64,000 bases of DNA from Caenorhabditis elegans. Lineage: Eukaryota > Nematoda > Chromadorea > Rhabditida > Rhabditidae. The stretch's first letter is position 1; each line of letters starts with the position of its first letter. The stretch covers positions 3,534,001 to 3,598,000 of the forward strand of contig NC_003284.9 of NCBI RefSeq assembly GCF_000002985.6. The letters are read 5' to 3'. The position numbers and the translations under genes were made by a program. Of this stretch, positions 36,401 to 48,596 are shown in pieces. The notes beneath the pieces were generated by a model. It did no database searches, was not told the DNA's origin, and worked only from the letters and a program-made list of their open reading frames with translations.

Positions 36401-38540
36401 GTGGCGAAGTCGAATTGAACTCCGGAGAGCCACTCAGAGTTGAAAAGTGGAAGTTGGGAGTAGGTGGAGAGCATCTGTTCTTGTGGTTGATAACGGGTGA
36501 AGAGAAGAACCTTGGAGCAACGAACAGCCAATTGTTGGTAGCATGGGTTGGTAGACTTGGAGAATTGACGGAGGACGTTGTAGGTGAAGGCAGCAACGTG
36601 TTGGTTGGATTCGTTTTCCATTTGGGAAACGATGTGAGCAAGAACTGGTTCTTCTGGAATGGTGTGCATCATTCTCCAAAGAGCAGCCATACGGAGCTCT
36701 GGCTTGTTTTGACGGTTCTTGTAGACTGGAAGGAGAACCTTCTGGATCTTGCGTGGCATAACGTCCTTGAGAAGACGAAGAGCATCTACAGCCTCAGTGC
36801 GGATGGAAAGTGGTTGACGTGGATCTTGGATAAGCTGAACAAGCTCATAGACGGAAAGGTCGATTCCCGCGTTTCCGAGGGTCTTAAGAGCAAGGACCTT
36901 CTCGTATGTGGAGTCAGCGTTGCGGAAGTGTTGCATGAATACGCGTACGTACTTTTCCTTGGTTTGTCTGGATGCTGGGCGGATCAATGGAAGGTCTTGG
37001 GTCTTTGAAGCAAATCCACGAACAACAGATCCTGCGGCGAGCCAGGCAGATTGACGAAGTGGTTCGTACTTCTCAGAGAGTGGCGATTGGGCAAGTTGGA
37101 TGAGAAGGTCAGCAATGTGCTCACTTGGGTAAAGAGTTTCTTGGACAGATTTAAGAAGCTCAGCAGCTCTCAATGGTGTGATGCTCTTCTTCTCGAAGTG
37201 ATGAATCAAGTGTTGAATGGTGTTCTTGGTTCCAGCCACAGCCAATGTGGTTTCAATGACAAGTTGAACCTAAGAGAGAACATGATATTAATGATTATGA
37301 AATGTGTATTGGTTACCTTCTTCTCGGCCTTAGTGTAGATGGTGGTGTGAACCTTCTTGAGTTCTTCGATGGTGCACATGCGGAACATGCGGACGGCGCG
37401 GGCAATAAGGTGGACAGTTTCTGGGGTGTTCTGCTCGTGCTCTTGAATTTGACGGAAGATCTCATCAAGTTGCTCAACCTTCTGCTCCATCTCGATAGCC
37501 TTGAATGGGTTGACCTCAGCCTGGTCTCCTTGTTGGTAGAATTGCTCAATAAGCTTCTCGTTTTCCATGGAGTAGACGATCTCCTCCTTTGGTCCAGAGA
37601 CCTGAAAATTTGTGTGCTACTTAAAGTAAATCTTGATACTTTGCAAAAAGCGGAAAAATGTTTCTAAATGAAATACCTTCTTGATCTCTCTGTTGATTTT
37701 GCTCTCCTCGACGAAAGTGACCTTAGAGCGAGTCTCAGACTTGACGACCTCTTGTCCGTTAACATTCAAAGTGTAAATAGAATGAACCTCAGATTCTTGC
37801 AATTTCTCGTTCTTGAAGGTGTAGGTGTAGACAGTTTGTGGCTTGACAAATTGTCCCTCCTTCTCGCATTCCTTGCACTCAGATCCAAAACGAAGACCAT
37901 AAGCAGTCTCTGGGCGAGTGATGCATTTGTCGAAGTTGACAGATTTGGTGTAGATGGTCTTCTCTCCCTCTTGAACAATGGTGTAAGCGACTTCGCAGTC
38001 TCCTTCCATGGTCTTTTCATGAACATTGAAGAAAAGAGAATCTTTGTCGGATTCCATATCTTTCTGATCTTGGCTCATCTCATCAACTGGAGCAGACTTG
38101 CGGAGAGAGAAAAGATTGAGAATCGATCTCTTGGCGTTCTTGGACCACTCGGCATCTTCGGAAGAAAATTGGATCTCAGAAACAAGTCCATTTCTGATTT
38201 GAGCACGGAATGGAAGCTCAAGAAGCTCTTTGAGCTCATCGGAAAGCTCACGTTGCTCCAAAGATTTGATTTTTGGCCATTGCTCAGATTGTGGAATGTG
38301 GGAAGCAGAGTACTGAATATCAATCAATTGAAGATGAATGTAACGATCATCAACAGCTTGAAGACGGGTACGGCAAGAAATCAGGGTTTGGGAAGCATCG
38401 GAAAATGTAGTTGGGAGTCCAGAGAGAAGAAGTCCGTCAAATTTGTAGACGTATTCGCTCTTTGGGGAGAAGGTACGGTCAAGAGCCGGAGAGGCGGCAA
38501 TCGCCAAGGCGACAAGAGAGGCAATGATTATTGACTTCAT
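33458..38540 (-). CDS. vit-4: Vitellogenin (yolk protein, YP170 class), right copy
   Basis: Six exons, 5' to 3': 37677-38540, 37317-37601, 34232-37269, 33954-34182, 33769-33904, 33458-33717; 1603 aa, with the same exon lengths and phases as the left copy. Domains are the same: signal peptide, Vitellogenin_N lipid-transfer region, lipid-binding middle, and a von Willebrand D domain with CGLCG. Only four residues of about 1012 differ in exon 3 (A/T, I/M, D/G and G/E). Five of 288 differ in exon 1, four of 95 in exon 2 and six of 45 in exon 5. Intron 1 (75 bases here, 64 in the left copy) is unrelated between the copies and intron 5 is strongly diverged, whereas introns 3 and 4 are identical. 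Both copies are intact, with no stop or frameshift, so both should make yolk protein. The vit-4 name rests on assumed order. Confidence 0.93.
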
Positions 38541-38572
38541 TGCGAGAGTGATTATTCCCTTTCCAGCGTTTC

Positions 38573-38637
38573 TATTTATACCAGTGTGTTTAATTGACAT
38601 GGCAGGCACTTTGCCTTAGCATATTGAAGTTTTATCA
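38573..38637 (-). promoter_or_regulatory. vit-4: vit-4 promoter: TATA, VPE1 and GATA site
   Basis: On the minus strand TATAAATA (38573-38580) and VPE1 TGTCAAT (38593-38599) are as in the left copy. The full VPE2 CTGATAA seen in the left copy is absent; the nearest match is TGATAA at 38632-38637. The sequence diverges from the left copy right after VPE1. The stop codon of the upstream gene (38887-38889) leaves only about 350 bases of upstream space. Confidence 0.75.
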
Positions 38638-38886
38638 TTGTAAATAGATTTTCGGTTAAAAAGTGATTGGCAGTTTTGTAAGTTTTGACTTTATCGGAGC
38701 AACATACAAATTTTTGTTGAAATTCATTGGCCTCAGTTTGATGTCGATCATCAATAATGGACGTTTCTGTGACTGCTGAAAGTATATGACATTGAAGTTT
38801 CCCTGCAATAATTTTTTGAGATGTTTTAAAACTTTCTTAGAGTGTTTTTTGTTATTTAAAACAGTTCATGATATTTCAGACACATA

Positions 38887-39806
38887 TTAAAAGTGACCAT
38901 AGATGAATGGAAGAATATGACCTTCTACCTGTTAGTGGAGAGTTTTGAAAACCGGAGAACACAAAAATGATCAGAATTAAGAAGTTAACAAAAACGTTGG
39001 CAAGTATTTTTAAAACTTGACTAACACGTTCTGAAAAGAGGAGAAGACGATTATATATTGTTTTCTATATGAACGATGCAAGCTCTGACGCGCTGAAAAA
39101 ACCATTTCACAGCATATGAAATAAAATTTGTGAAACTTACGTTTGACAGGTGGTGGAGCGTAATGTAATCAAAATCCGTTTTCTTCAGAACTTCGGCAAA
39201 GACTATCTTCGGATCAATAGGGCGCCCGGGGAAAACAGCGTCCCAGATGATTCTCGCTTTGTCGGAATTGCCGTCGAGTTCGTAGACCTGATAAAAGTGA
39301 ATATGATACACAGTGTTCCAGATATTGAATTAATTTTCAAAATCAAATCGTTCAACCTACTCACATTGACCTCCAACTTCAATTCATTTTCCAACCAATA
39401 GAGAAGATACTTCGAGTTTTCGCAATGCGGCCAGACCACAATATGAGCGTAGTGCTGAAAATTTGTAATTTGAACGGTCAATATTCTCCAGATTTTCAAA
39501 ATTTTATAACTTACTTTTGGTTCAATCGTTTTCTTAGTCGGGACCACCGGTGCCATAAACATGTTGCAATGGCCTTCTTAAAAATAATAATGTTAAAAAT
39601 ATAAAATAACTATAAAAAAGCTGATTTCGAATGTACGTTCCATAGAAAACTAAATTTTTTAAATACCATTTTTCTAAATTTTTGTAAAATCTACTGATAT
39701 TTTTTTGAACGTAGCCTAAATTAAGTAATGCGGTGCACGGATAATAAAAAAATGTCACGATAGATGAAAATAAACCCGAAAGTTTGGATAACAACAGGGA
39801 AATCAT
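38887..39806 (-). CDS. Unrecognised small protein (150 aa), upstream of vit-4
   Basis: Five exons in agreeing phase: 39695-39806, 39515-39576, 39365-39454, 39141-39287, 38887-38928. The ATG (39804-39806) follows directly on a TTTTTCAG acceptor, suggesting trans-splicing. The protein starts MISLLLSKLSGLFSSIVTFF, a hydrophobic stretch that could be a signal peptide or membrane anchor. A segment with HYAHIVVWPHCENSKYLLYW, an acidic/hydrophobic exon (DGNSDKARIIWDAVFPGRPI) and a short tail ending IYGHF follow. I do not recognise a family. The three middle exons have clear coding character and standard splice sites; the first and last exons are less certain. It is on the same strand as vit-4 and ends about 350 bases before its ATG. 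Confidence 0.55.
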
Positions 39807-42606
39807 CTGAAAAACCAATCACATGATACAATACAGGACAGAAAAATATACCATTTCAAAATAGACAAGCAAATCATATCACGGAGGTGAAGTCTTAGAA
39901 TGCAAGCATTAGTCACTGGTAGAATAGGAATAAAAATGTGACCTGATGAGACAAAACCTACCACTATCTAGTTAGCGTAAGAAAGCGATTCCAGAATCAA
40001 TTTTTTGAACAAATATGTAATAGATAGCATTAAAGTTGTTTAATAGTAATTATTCAAGTATGTGAGATTGTAAACTTTTTCACTATAAAAATATATCAAT
40101 ATCAATATCTAGGAAAGCATAAATTCTTACCAGAATAACTTAATGCTTACAATTTCACTAATGAAAATTAAAATTTACAAAAATAAAAATGAATTGTGAC
40201 AGTTTAAACTAAGTGCAGGACGCTTTGAATTCATTATTCACGAAATAACCAATGTGTCTCGTGATAATGTTGGAAGAATAGTGATTGAAAAAATAGAAAA
40301 CACTGAAGTGAATCATGATAAAACCAATAAATCAAATTATCTTATAGCCTCGATTTTTAACCGGCATTGTTTCCATAACTCGAGCTATTAAAGTTGTTCC
40401 AATTGTATTTTTCTGAAGATTTTGTTACGGGAAAAATTACAACGGATTGAACGAAGTTTACAAAATTCAATAAAAATGTATGCGTGACAAAAAACATGTT
40501 TTATTTTTATAAAGCTGCCTCCTGGTCTGAAAAATATTGATTTTTGTGATTACCAAACGTTTATTACACCGGTATCCTTATGTTAGGTATTGTCTGAAAT
40601 TTTTGAGTGCTTTTAACTCAACAGAAGCTCCAGAACCTTGAAAGCTGGACAGTCAAGTTGAAGCAGTTTGTTTTTCATTGCTCAACGTTACCGCAATAGA
40701 ACGAAAAAATACATCAAACTTGGTTGAATTCAAGAATCGTGGGGTTGCTTCTTATCTAATCGGCTTTTTGGTAATTTGAATAACTGACATACACACACAA
40801 ACAAATTGTTTTACGTCTATTTCATATCTTCTGTAGATTTTTTTTAGATCCCACTAGGTTGGTAATCAGATAACAACGTATACGAGACTCCACCACTTAA
40901 TTACTACTCCCCAACAATTTTTCGTGCACTCACAAGAACCTTCCCAAGACTGAGGTTGTATCATATCGCAGCGACACCCAATCTCTTTCTCTCCCGCTAC
41001 GTCATTGTTCCTTTTTTTACATACGCCAAATTTAACGCTGCAAAAGAAATGTCTTGGCGTCGTGGAGTCTTTTGAGATATTCTTTCTTTTTTCTTGTCTT
41101 TTTTTTTGAAGCGCATCTTTCCTTTTCGTACTTTGTATTGGATTTAGTGCCGAAATTTTTGAAATCACTTTTGTATAAGTATAAATGTTTGGTAGCAACA
41201 TATAGGGCAGGGAGTACATTTAATAAAAACTATAAAACTATAATTTGAGATCTCAAAATTATTACATCTCGTTTAAAAATGATAAAGAATTTTTAGTTTT
41301 GTTTAAAATTGAATTTAAGAAGACTAGGCTAATTTTTTTTGACAATCTATTGAAGTTTTTATTTTTTAATATTCATGCATTAGCCAAAATTCAACCCTTT
41401 GCCATTTAAAATTAAAAAATGAAAGTTTTCCATATTTTTATCAGTGCAAAATTAGCTTTACTCCAGATAATGAAAAGTTTACCCTAATTAGCATAAAATG
41501 TCAGTGCAAAAGAGATTGTCTGCAACATTGATTTTGATTCGCTCGGAGGGTAGCAAAATTATTAGAGATAACAAAGCTAATAAAGAACTAGGTATTCTAT
41601 GTTAATATTTTTTCAACAACGACTATTTCAACAAAAAAGTTTAGCTCAATCTAATGCAGACAGCCCTCAGTTTTCATTTTAGCATTTTGCCGAAAATGTT
41701 ATGCACGAGCAATGCGCAATAAAACACTAAATGTTTGAGAATTTTGGGGCAAAAGCAAACGCGTTTTTTTTTCAAAAGAATCATTTAAAAAAAACAAAGA
41801 GACAATATAATTGTTTAGAAGTTCCTGAAAATCGCTTTAGTCTTAGTGATATGTTTTTTGCGTTAATAAAATTTTATAAATCCATTTTTAAAAGGTCAAT
41901 AAAAAGTAGTGTATTTTTCAAATTAGTAGAAAATCTTGTTTAGAGAAATTCACAATTTCTTCGAGTTTCTACGTCCTAGAGCGGCCAAATAAACCAACCT
42001 CTCTTACGATAAAAATGCTGGGAAACAATTTTAATGTTGAATGGTAAATGCTTTTTAACAATTTTTCGCTGAGCATACCTCACCTTTAAAAATTTTCTTA
42101 GCTCTAAAATTCCTTTCGGTTTTCAGTTTTTTGAACACCTTTATTTGCCAACACTGTTTTCCTAATTTTCATTGCAAAACATATATCTGAAATTTTTTTT
42201 TTTGAAAATCCTAGCATTTTACATATTCCAGCAAACTTTTTTTTGACCATCCAATACCGTGGGAAACTTTCGTCATTTTGCATTGCGTTTCTTCTCTCCT
42301 TACCGATTTTTTTCATTTTTTTCTATGCTTTAATATTTGCCGACAAAGTTATCTAACCACTTTGTTCTGAGAATATTAAAATAAAATCAAAATTGATAAC
42401 AATGAAGAATCATAGAATACTCGTTATCTCTCCGTCTCCAATTCTAATACACCTTTCTCAATTTTGTTGTCTCTTAATTTCTTATCGCTTCGTTACAGTG
42501 TCTCCTGATAAGATTGGCAGAGCGAGGAGGAAATTTTCGATTTTTTGTTATTTTTCTCATTTTCCAAGAATTGGAAAACATTTTGACTACTTTAAATTTT
42601 TTTACA
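39807..42606. other. Intergenic region before ckc-1
   Basis: AT-rich, with no supported exon. The open frame at 40866-41219 (minus) overlaps pyrimidine-rich DNA and has no splice or start support. The stretch near 42040-42100 weakly resembles the repeat seen twice in rgs-7 introns. Confidence 0.5.
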
Positions 42607-42613
42607 GAAAGAC

Positions 42614-44726
42614 ATGTCAAGTGCTCAGTTTCAAACTTTCGATGCTGACCTCTCATTGACAAGTCAGACTGACTGTGAAAACTCTGCACGGGAAATTCTA
42701 ACCAAGCTTCGACCAGAATGGAAATCACCTGAAATAACGTTTGAGGTAGGTTTTTAAATTACCAAATTTTCGCAATGCCCGAAATATATTCAATAAATTC
42801 TTTAAATTTTGTTATTAAACTAAAAAAAAATCAATTTCAGTATTTCTCAGTCGGAATCACGAACAAAATATTTTCTGCGGGATTCGGAACCGAACACGTG
42901 ATCTTTCGTGTTTTCGGTCACAACACCAACAAGGTCATTGATCGGGAGAACGAGGTGATCGCATGGAAACAACTGGCAGAATATGGATTCGCTGCTCCTC
43001 TTTATGGAAAATTTAATAATGGATTGATTTGCGGATTTTTGGAGGGAAAAAGTCTAGCGATTGAACAGATGAGAGACTCGAAATTTAATATGTAAGTTCT
43101 GAACTAAATTGTTCAGCTTTCAAATATTTTTACAAATTTATGTGGAAGTTCCAGTCAAAATCTTGCTATCAAATGTTTTGCAAAATTATCGAAAAGTTGA
43201 AGTTTTTATTTGCTTTATTTTTTTTATTAGCTTTGTTCCTCTGCAAGCTAATCGAAAACTAGTCTTTCAGTTTCCATAAGCTCTGTGATTTAATAGTGAA
43301 CATTTTGATCAGTTCTCTGCGTTCAAAGCATCAACAAAATTTTTGAAAAATTTGTATATTTTGAGGTTAAGACTCTATAAAACCAGGATTTTGTTGAAGA
43401 GCGTTCGAGAAAAAAGTATTGCCGTCAGTAAATTGAAACAGTAGGCTAGAAAAAAAAATGCATGCAGGCATTTAATAATGCCTACCTAAAATCTTTTAAT
43501 AATTACGCCTACCAAAAAGTAGGCTCTATTAATTTTAATGGTTTTTGAAGGTTAATTGATTCAAATTGAGCATTCCAAACTTGAAATCTAATATAATATG
43601 TTCCAGGAACATTGCCAAAAGAATTGCCCAACTTCACTCTTCCGTTCCAACCAATGGAAAAACTCCAGTGTTTGAAAAAATGCGAACATTTTTACAACAG
43701 CTGAATCCGTCATTTGAAAAAGAAAGCCAACAGGTAATTTTAATTTCCACGTCAGAAAATAAAATTGTTCATTGATATTACAGAATTTTTTCCACGAGAA
43801 CTTTCCAACTGATCTAGGAGCAGAAATTTCCAAAATTGAAAAGATGATCGTAATGCTAAAAGAGCCAATTGTATTCTGTCATAACGACCTTCTTGTGCAC
43901 AACATTGTGTATGACAGTGAGAAGAAATCAATCGAATTTATTGACTATGAATATGCATTCCCAAATTATGCTCTATACGACATTGCCAATCACTTTTGTG
44001 AATATGCAGGTACCTTTTTTAGTTTTGCAAATTTTTAAAGTTCAATTGTAAGAAATCCTAATTATCTGCAGTATTGTTTTTCAGGCGTCGAAGGATCTCC
44101 TGACTACTCAAAATGTTTGACAAAAGACGAGAAGTGGGCATTTATCAACGACTATTTACGTTTTTCAAATGGAAAAGAGCACTCTGACACCCGAATTGCT
44201 ACAATGTTCAAGAACTTGCTATTGTTTGAAGCAGCCGCCCATCTTTTCTGGGCTGTGTGGGCACTTGTCCAAGCACAGAATTCAACGATTGACTTTGATT
44301 ATTTAACGTTAGGTTTTGCAAACATTTAAAAAATACTAACTGTAAATTGTAATTATTAAAATGAGTATGCAACACAAACACTGTCGTTATAAAACGTTTT
44401 GAGAAATTTCCCAAAAAAAGTTGCGACCGTTCAAAGTGTTGGAAAAAGGCGTATTTTACAGCTAAAATCTCTGGTAGAATTTGAAATTTTATCTGAATAT
44501 AAGTTTTTTCTCCAAAATTTTTAAATTTTTTTGAGAAATTTTCAGAACATCGGTAGTTTTGGGCAATTCTAAGTCTAAAAAAAATGCGAAGTCTTCGATT
44601 TTGGTAATCCACAATTACTTTCAATAATTTCAGTCAATTAAAGAGACAATTTTCAGGTACGCTCACGCTCGATATCAACAATATCAAAAACGTCTTCATA
44701 AGTACATATCGAAAATTGAACATTGA
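42614..44726 (+). CDS. ckc-1: Choline/ethanolamine kinase family protein
   Basis: Six exons: 42614-42745, 42841-43091, 43607-43733, 43784-44009, 44085-44307, 44657-44726; phases agree, giving 342 aa. The ATG lies just after a TTTTTTACAG acceptor (ending 42607), probably a trans-splice site. Kinases of this family phosphorylate choline or ethanolamine with ATP, the first step of the Kennedy pathway to phosphatidylcholine or phosphatidylethanolamine. Seen here are the Brenner/choline-kinase catalytic motif HNDLLVHNIVYD, the following IEFIDYEYA metal-binding motif, and a YALYDIANHFCEYAG segment typical of the family. The last exon gives the usual basic C-terminal helix (YAHARYQQYQKRLHKY). The last intron is inferred: without it the frame stops at 44329 with a much poorer C-terminus. 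Substrate preference cannot be read from the sequence. Confidence 0.85.
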
Positions 44727-46078
44727 TTAAGTTTACAAAAAAAATTATGTTTCTGTTTTATTTGTGACCCAATCTTGTGATTTCTTAAAACTTTTTATTA
44801 TGTTTAGTAGAAATGAATACTGAAATTTTTATAACATTTCACACAAGTCGTGCAGGAATATTTTTAGAATCAAAGTCCGAGATTACGATTTTATTGCAAT
44901 AATTTCAGTTTTATCATGCCCTAATACTTTTCGCAAAAAGATAATTTTTAAATTTCGGTTCAAAGTGCAAATTTTTTAAAGATTGTGGAGCAACAATGTT
45001 TTGAAACAGCAATACATATTTGTCCTTAATAATTAATTTTAGATGAGTTGAATAAAATAATTTAAGGTAATAAAAACAGACAACAACTTGAATATGTTCT
45101 TAGATTTGTACAAAAAAATCTGTAAACCATAGAAATTTCAATAGCGTCCTAGTTGTCTTATTTTCAATTTTCTCCCTTTTTGAACTAAAAACTACAATTA
45201 TTTATGTTTGGCACAGGGTTTTTTTTGCAGTTATATTTTTTTCTTATCAATTATTTTTGAACAAATTCAAAATTCTTCCAAATTCTATCATCATTTTCGA
45301 ATCTTTATTAATATCCCATTTCCGAAATCACCATCATTTTCATTTGGATCTCATTAACCATGTATCCATTTGTGAATCACCGAGAAGTATGCAGAAATGT
45401 CAGTTATTCAATATTTATCACGTATCATAAAGCATAACAAGTGTTTAGTATGAAGAATCATCTGGAAAACTTACTGGCACTTGCATAAATAAAATCTTGA
45501 ATGAAATTCAAGTAATTGTGAAGGGGAATGTATATAGTTTGTTATTCAAGGTGGACTAAATGGGTTAAGAAAAAATTTTTAACTACTGCTTTATTTTTTG
45601 CAAAAAAAAATATTACCCATATAGCTGAAAAAAAACTGGAAATTGACCGTAGTCAAGAATTTGTGGGCTGAAAACTTTTGAAATAAATACTGGTAATTCA
45701 CATAATTGAAAAATGGTTTCTAGGCTTTTAGCCAAATTTTTCCCCCGTTCAACATCCCATATCACCATGGAAATATTTAAATTGAAAGTTAACATAAAAG
45801 ATCCCAGATATCCGTACATGATGTGCCCTTGTGGATCAATCAACGAAAGCTTCCTACTAGTCAATCTTCACCTATGGAACCGTATGGCCAAGTTACTTCC
45901 GGGGACAGTGAGCCGTCAAATGTTTGCATCACGATTAAATTCTATCCCGTTTAATTATTTTTCTCACCCAACTTGATCCCCTTAACTACTTATGGTTTAC
46001 AGGATCATTCAAATTATTCAAGTCTGTTTCTCCCGGTGATTATTCTATACTTTCTGTTTTGCTACGACGTTTTTGAAT

Positions 46079-46097
46079 AAATATATATATATATATC
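46079..46097. repeat. TA dinucleotide repeat
   Basis: About nine AT units directly after an AATAAA (GAATAAATATATAT...). Confidence 0.85.
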
Positions 46098-46129
46098 GTT
46101 CATTTTGGTGAGTAATTCAAAATTTGCCG

Positions 46130-46140
46130 CCCCCCCCCCC
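46130..46140. repeat. Poly-C tract (11 C)
   Basis: Eleven uninterrupted C on the plus strand, the shortest of three such runs within 4.3 kb. Confidence 0.9.
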
Positions 46141-47100
46141 TCATTATTACTGATCGGTCGAAAAAATACTCTAACGCAGTAATTTTCGTGCAAATTTCAA
46201 TCCCAATGCCAATGCCTTGTGTTTAATGTCACAAGTTGGAGGTATATAATGTATATATTTAAATTAGACTTCTGTTTTGTAAGTAAACAACTTAAATATC
46301 ACAAAGTTCTTTACTTTAAATATCACACGATTTGTTTTCAGACTAGACAGTCCCCAGTGATTTTATGAATAATAATTCTCAATTTGCAAGTGTTTTTTTT
46401 ATTGAGTATTTTATGTTTTCCACTCTCAAAAACAATGATTTTTATTGATCAAGTCTTGAAGTGACCTTTATTTCTCTCATGCTACCCTTTAAATTTTCGT
46501 TCAACATTTCAAATCCCCAGGATGAATGTATAGCGCTGATTGACCTTTTGTGGTATAAGGCTCATGGCTTATACTAGGTCAACAAAAAACCTTTTTTTCT
46601 TTTTGTCAAAAAGTTTTGACATGAACAACAGGATATACTATCCATAAAACTCGTCACTTTCGTACTAGTTGTCACTAAGAAATAAAAAAACACACGCGAG
46701 AGAGCACAAGCTTTAATCAAAACTCATTCCCTTTACGATTTCTAATTTTAACTCCCCAAGAAGTGTGATGTCGTCCGCAATCTCCGTTTTCGGCTACTGA
46801 ATTTCAAATGATGACTTCGTGCGGAAACGCATGAAAATTTGCCAGTGTTTGTGACGTCGGGTCTCGAACGTCCCCTCTCGAGTTGTAATGTTTATTAGTC
46901 ATGAGCAAAAGTCGTTAAATTGGGATGGGAAAACTTGTTGCCAAAAATAAATATTATTGTTTTTGATGTTTAAATGAAAAAAACCCCCACAGCACTTTGT
47001 GTTTTCCAGTGCTCCCACCCCAAACGCATCAATTAACGTTTGTGTCGAAAATTGAGTTGTTGATCTGAATGCAAAACGAGTCAAAAGAGAAACAGAAATT

Positions 47101-47116
47101 CCCCCCCCCCCCCCCC
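47101..47116. repeat. Poly-C tract (16 C)
   Basis: Sixteen uninterrupted C, in AT-rich intergenic DNA; the minus strand is G16. Confidence 0.92.
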
Positions 47117-48533
47117 TCAATGATATTTCACTCAATTTCAAGATGACGTGACAAGGGCAGCATTTTTTATGAGAAAACCGAAGAAGCAACATGAAAAATG
47201 AAAAAGAAACCCAATAGACTACCAATTTTTGGGCCACCTAATTAGGTCAATATGTAGATTATTGTGGCAACATTTTTTCTAATTACAAAGAACAATGAGA
47301 GAACACCTAAGAACAAACAAAAAAAATTGAAAATGTTGAGAAAGTCGGACCCCTTTTTTGCTATGCTGAAAACGACCAATAAATTGGCACAAGTTTAAGT
47401 AGTTTGTTGACTGCGTGGCAAGACCCATTTACAAAAGATACGACAAAAATTCTTGTATTTAGGCGTCTACGTAGCATTTCAAAAACCATATGAACAGAGC
47501 CACTTTACAACTCCTCTTTTAAGCCTTTTTGGTTGACAAAGCCGACACATATTTGGAAATTCGGCATCATTCCGTCACTTAACCGGATGTTCCTTCTGTA
47601 TTATTCTTTGAGTATCAGTTATCCCGCATCCATTTCTCCTCCATCGAGACTCCTGAAAGATATTTCCAATTACCCGAACCCAAAGTCTGGAACTCCAGTC
47701 ATCTCCGGCAAAACATATGCAAGAAACCCATCCGGTTTCCCTGTTGTTTTGAATTCCAAAATATGACGCTGTTTTTTTTTTTCGAGGAATCATCCTATTG
47801 TCTTTGTGACGTTAATGCTATGTTGCAGACGGATTTTCATCCTGTTGTGGTTTGTTCTTCCTTCTTTCACGTTTCTGTCCATTTCACAGATCGCTGACTA
47901 AACTTCGTGAGAACTCGGACTGAATTACAAATATAACTAGTTGTGAAGTGACCGGAATGTAATATGTAAGACAAAATAAAATCAGAACCATCGACGTCAG
48001 CGTTATCAGTACATTTTTTTCAGTAAAGTAGTCACGCGTGAGTGCTTGAATACGGAAGACAGAAGACTTGTTTTTTGAAGCTTTTGACAATTTGGAAACT
48101 ACAACCCGGTCTTATGATCTGGTTCAGACAATAAATAACAAACAGAAAACAATCCAGAAAACAATTTTCTAACTGCCCACAATTTTTGTGGTTTCTTGGA
48201 AGCAAGGCACATGATATTCGTTAAATGGGTCTCATCACGATTCAAGTCTTAGTGGTACAAACCCAATTCAATAAATTCCTATAATTCCGCGTACAAAACA
48301 TAGCAGAGTAACACAAGCTTTACTTACAATTAGAAATAAAATTATCGAATTTAAGGAGGGGGTATTTTGAACGCATGTATTCAAAATGTGCTCAAATAAA
48401 CAAATTTCATAACGAAACTTTACAAAAATTTTATAAAATTTGTTATGCGGGTTCAAAATTTTGAAAAACTGACCTAACTTTTACTGAGATTTCCAATTTG
48501 GCCACTGTTCCGTGTCTCTCTCAGCGGTCCCTC

Positions 48534-48596
48534 AGCGGTCGGAAGTCGATTTTATACTTGAGTTTTTTTTAAACAAAAAAACCGATTCCGACCGCT
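48534..48596. repeat. Imperfect inverted repeat
   Basis: Left arm AGCGGTCGGAAGTCG (48534-48548) pairs with the right arm CGATTCCGACCGCT (48583-48596) apart from one bulged base. The first part of the left arm (CTCAGCGGTC) is itself directly repeated just upstream. Confidence 0.75.

Larger units (their letters stand above)
33403..38600. repeat. Tandem duplication unit, right copy (vit-4)
   Basis: Direct partner of 24841-30025. Similarity starts shortly before the poly(A) signal and stops just after the promoter-proximal VPE1 box; beyond that the upstream sequences are different. Confidence 0.95.

Noticed and set aside
40866..41219. 117-codon minus-strand frame with several Cys upstream of ckc-1
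   Set aside because: Overlaps pyrimidine-rich promoter-like sequence, lacks a signal peptide and any splice support; Cys spacing matches no family I know.
45713..45976. 87-codon plus-strand frame followed by an AATAAA near 46075
   Set aside because: The frame has no acceptor or upstream exon and no recognisable product; the opposite strand is open over the same stretch, suggesting only locally lower stop density.
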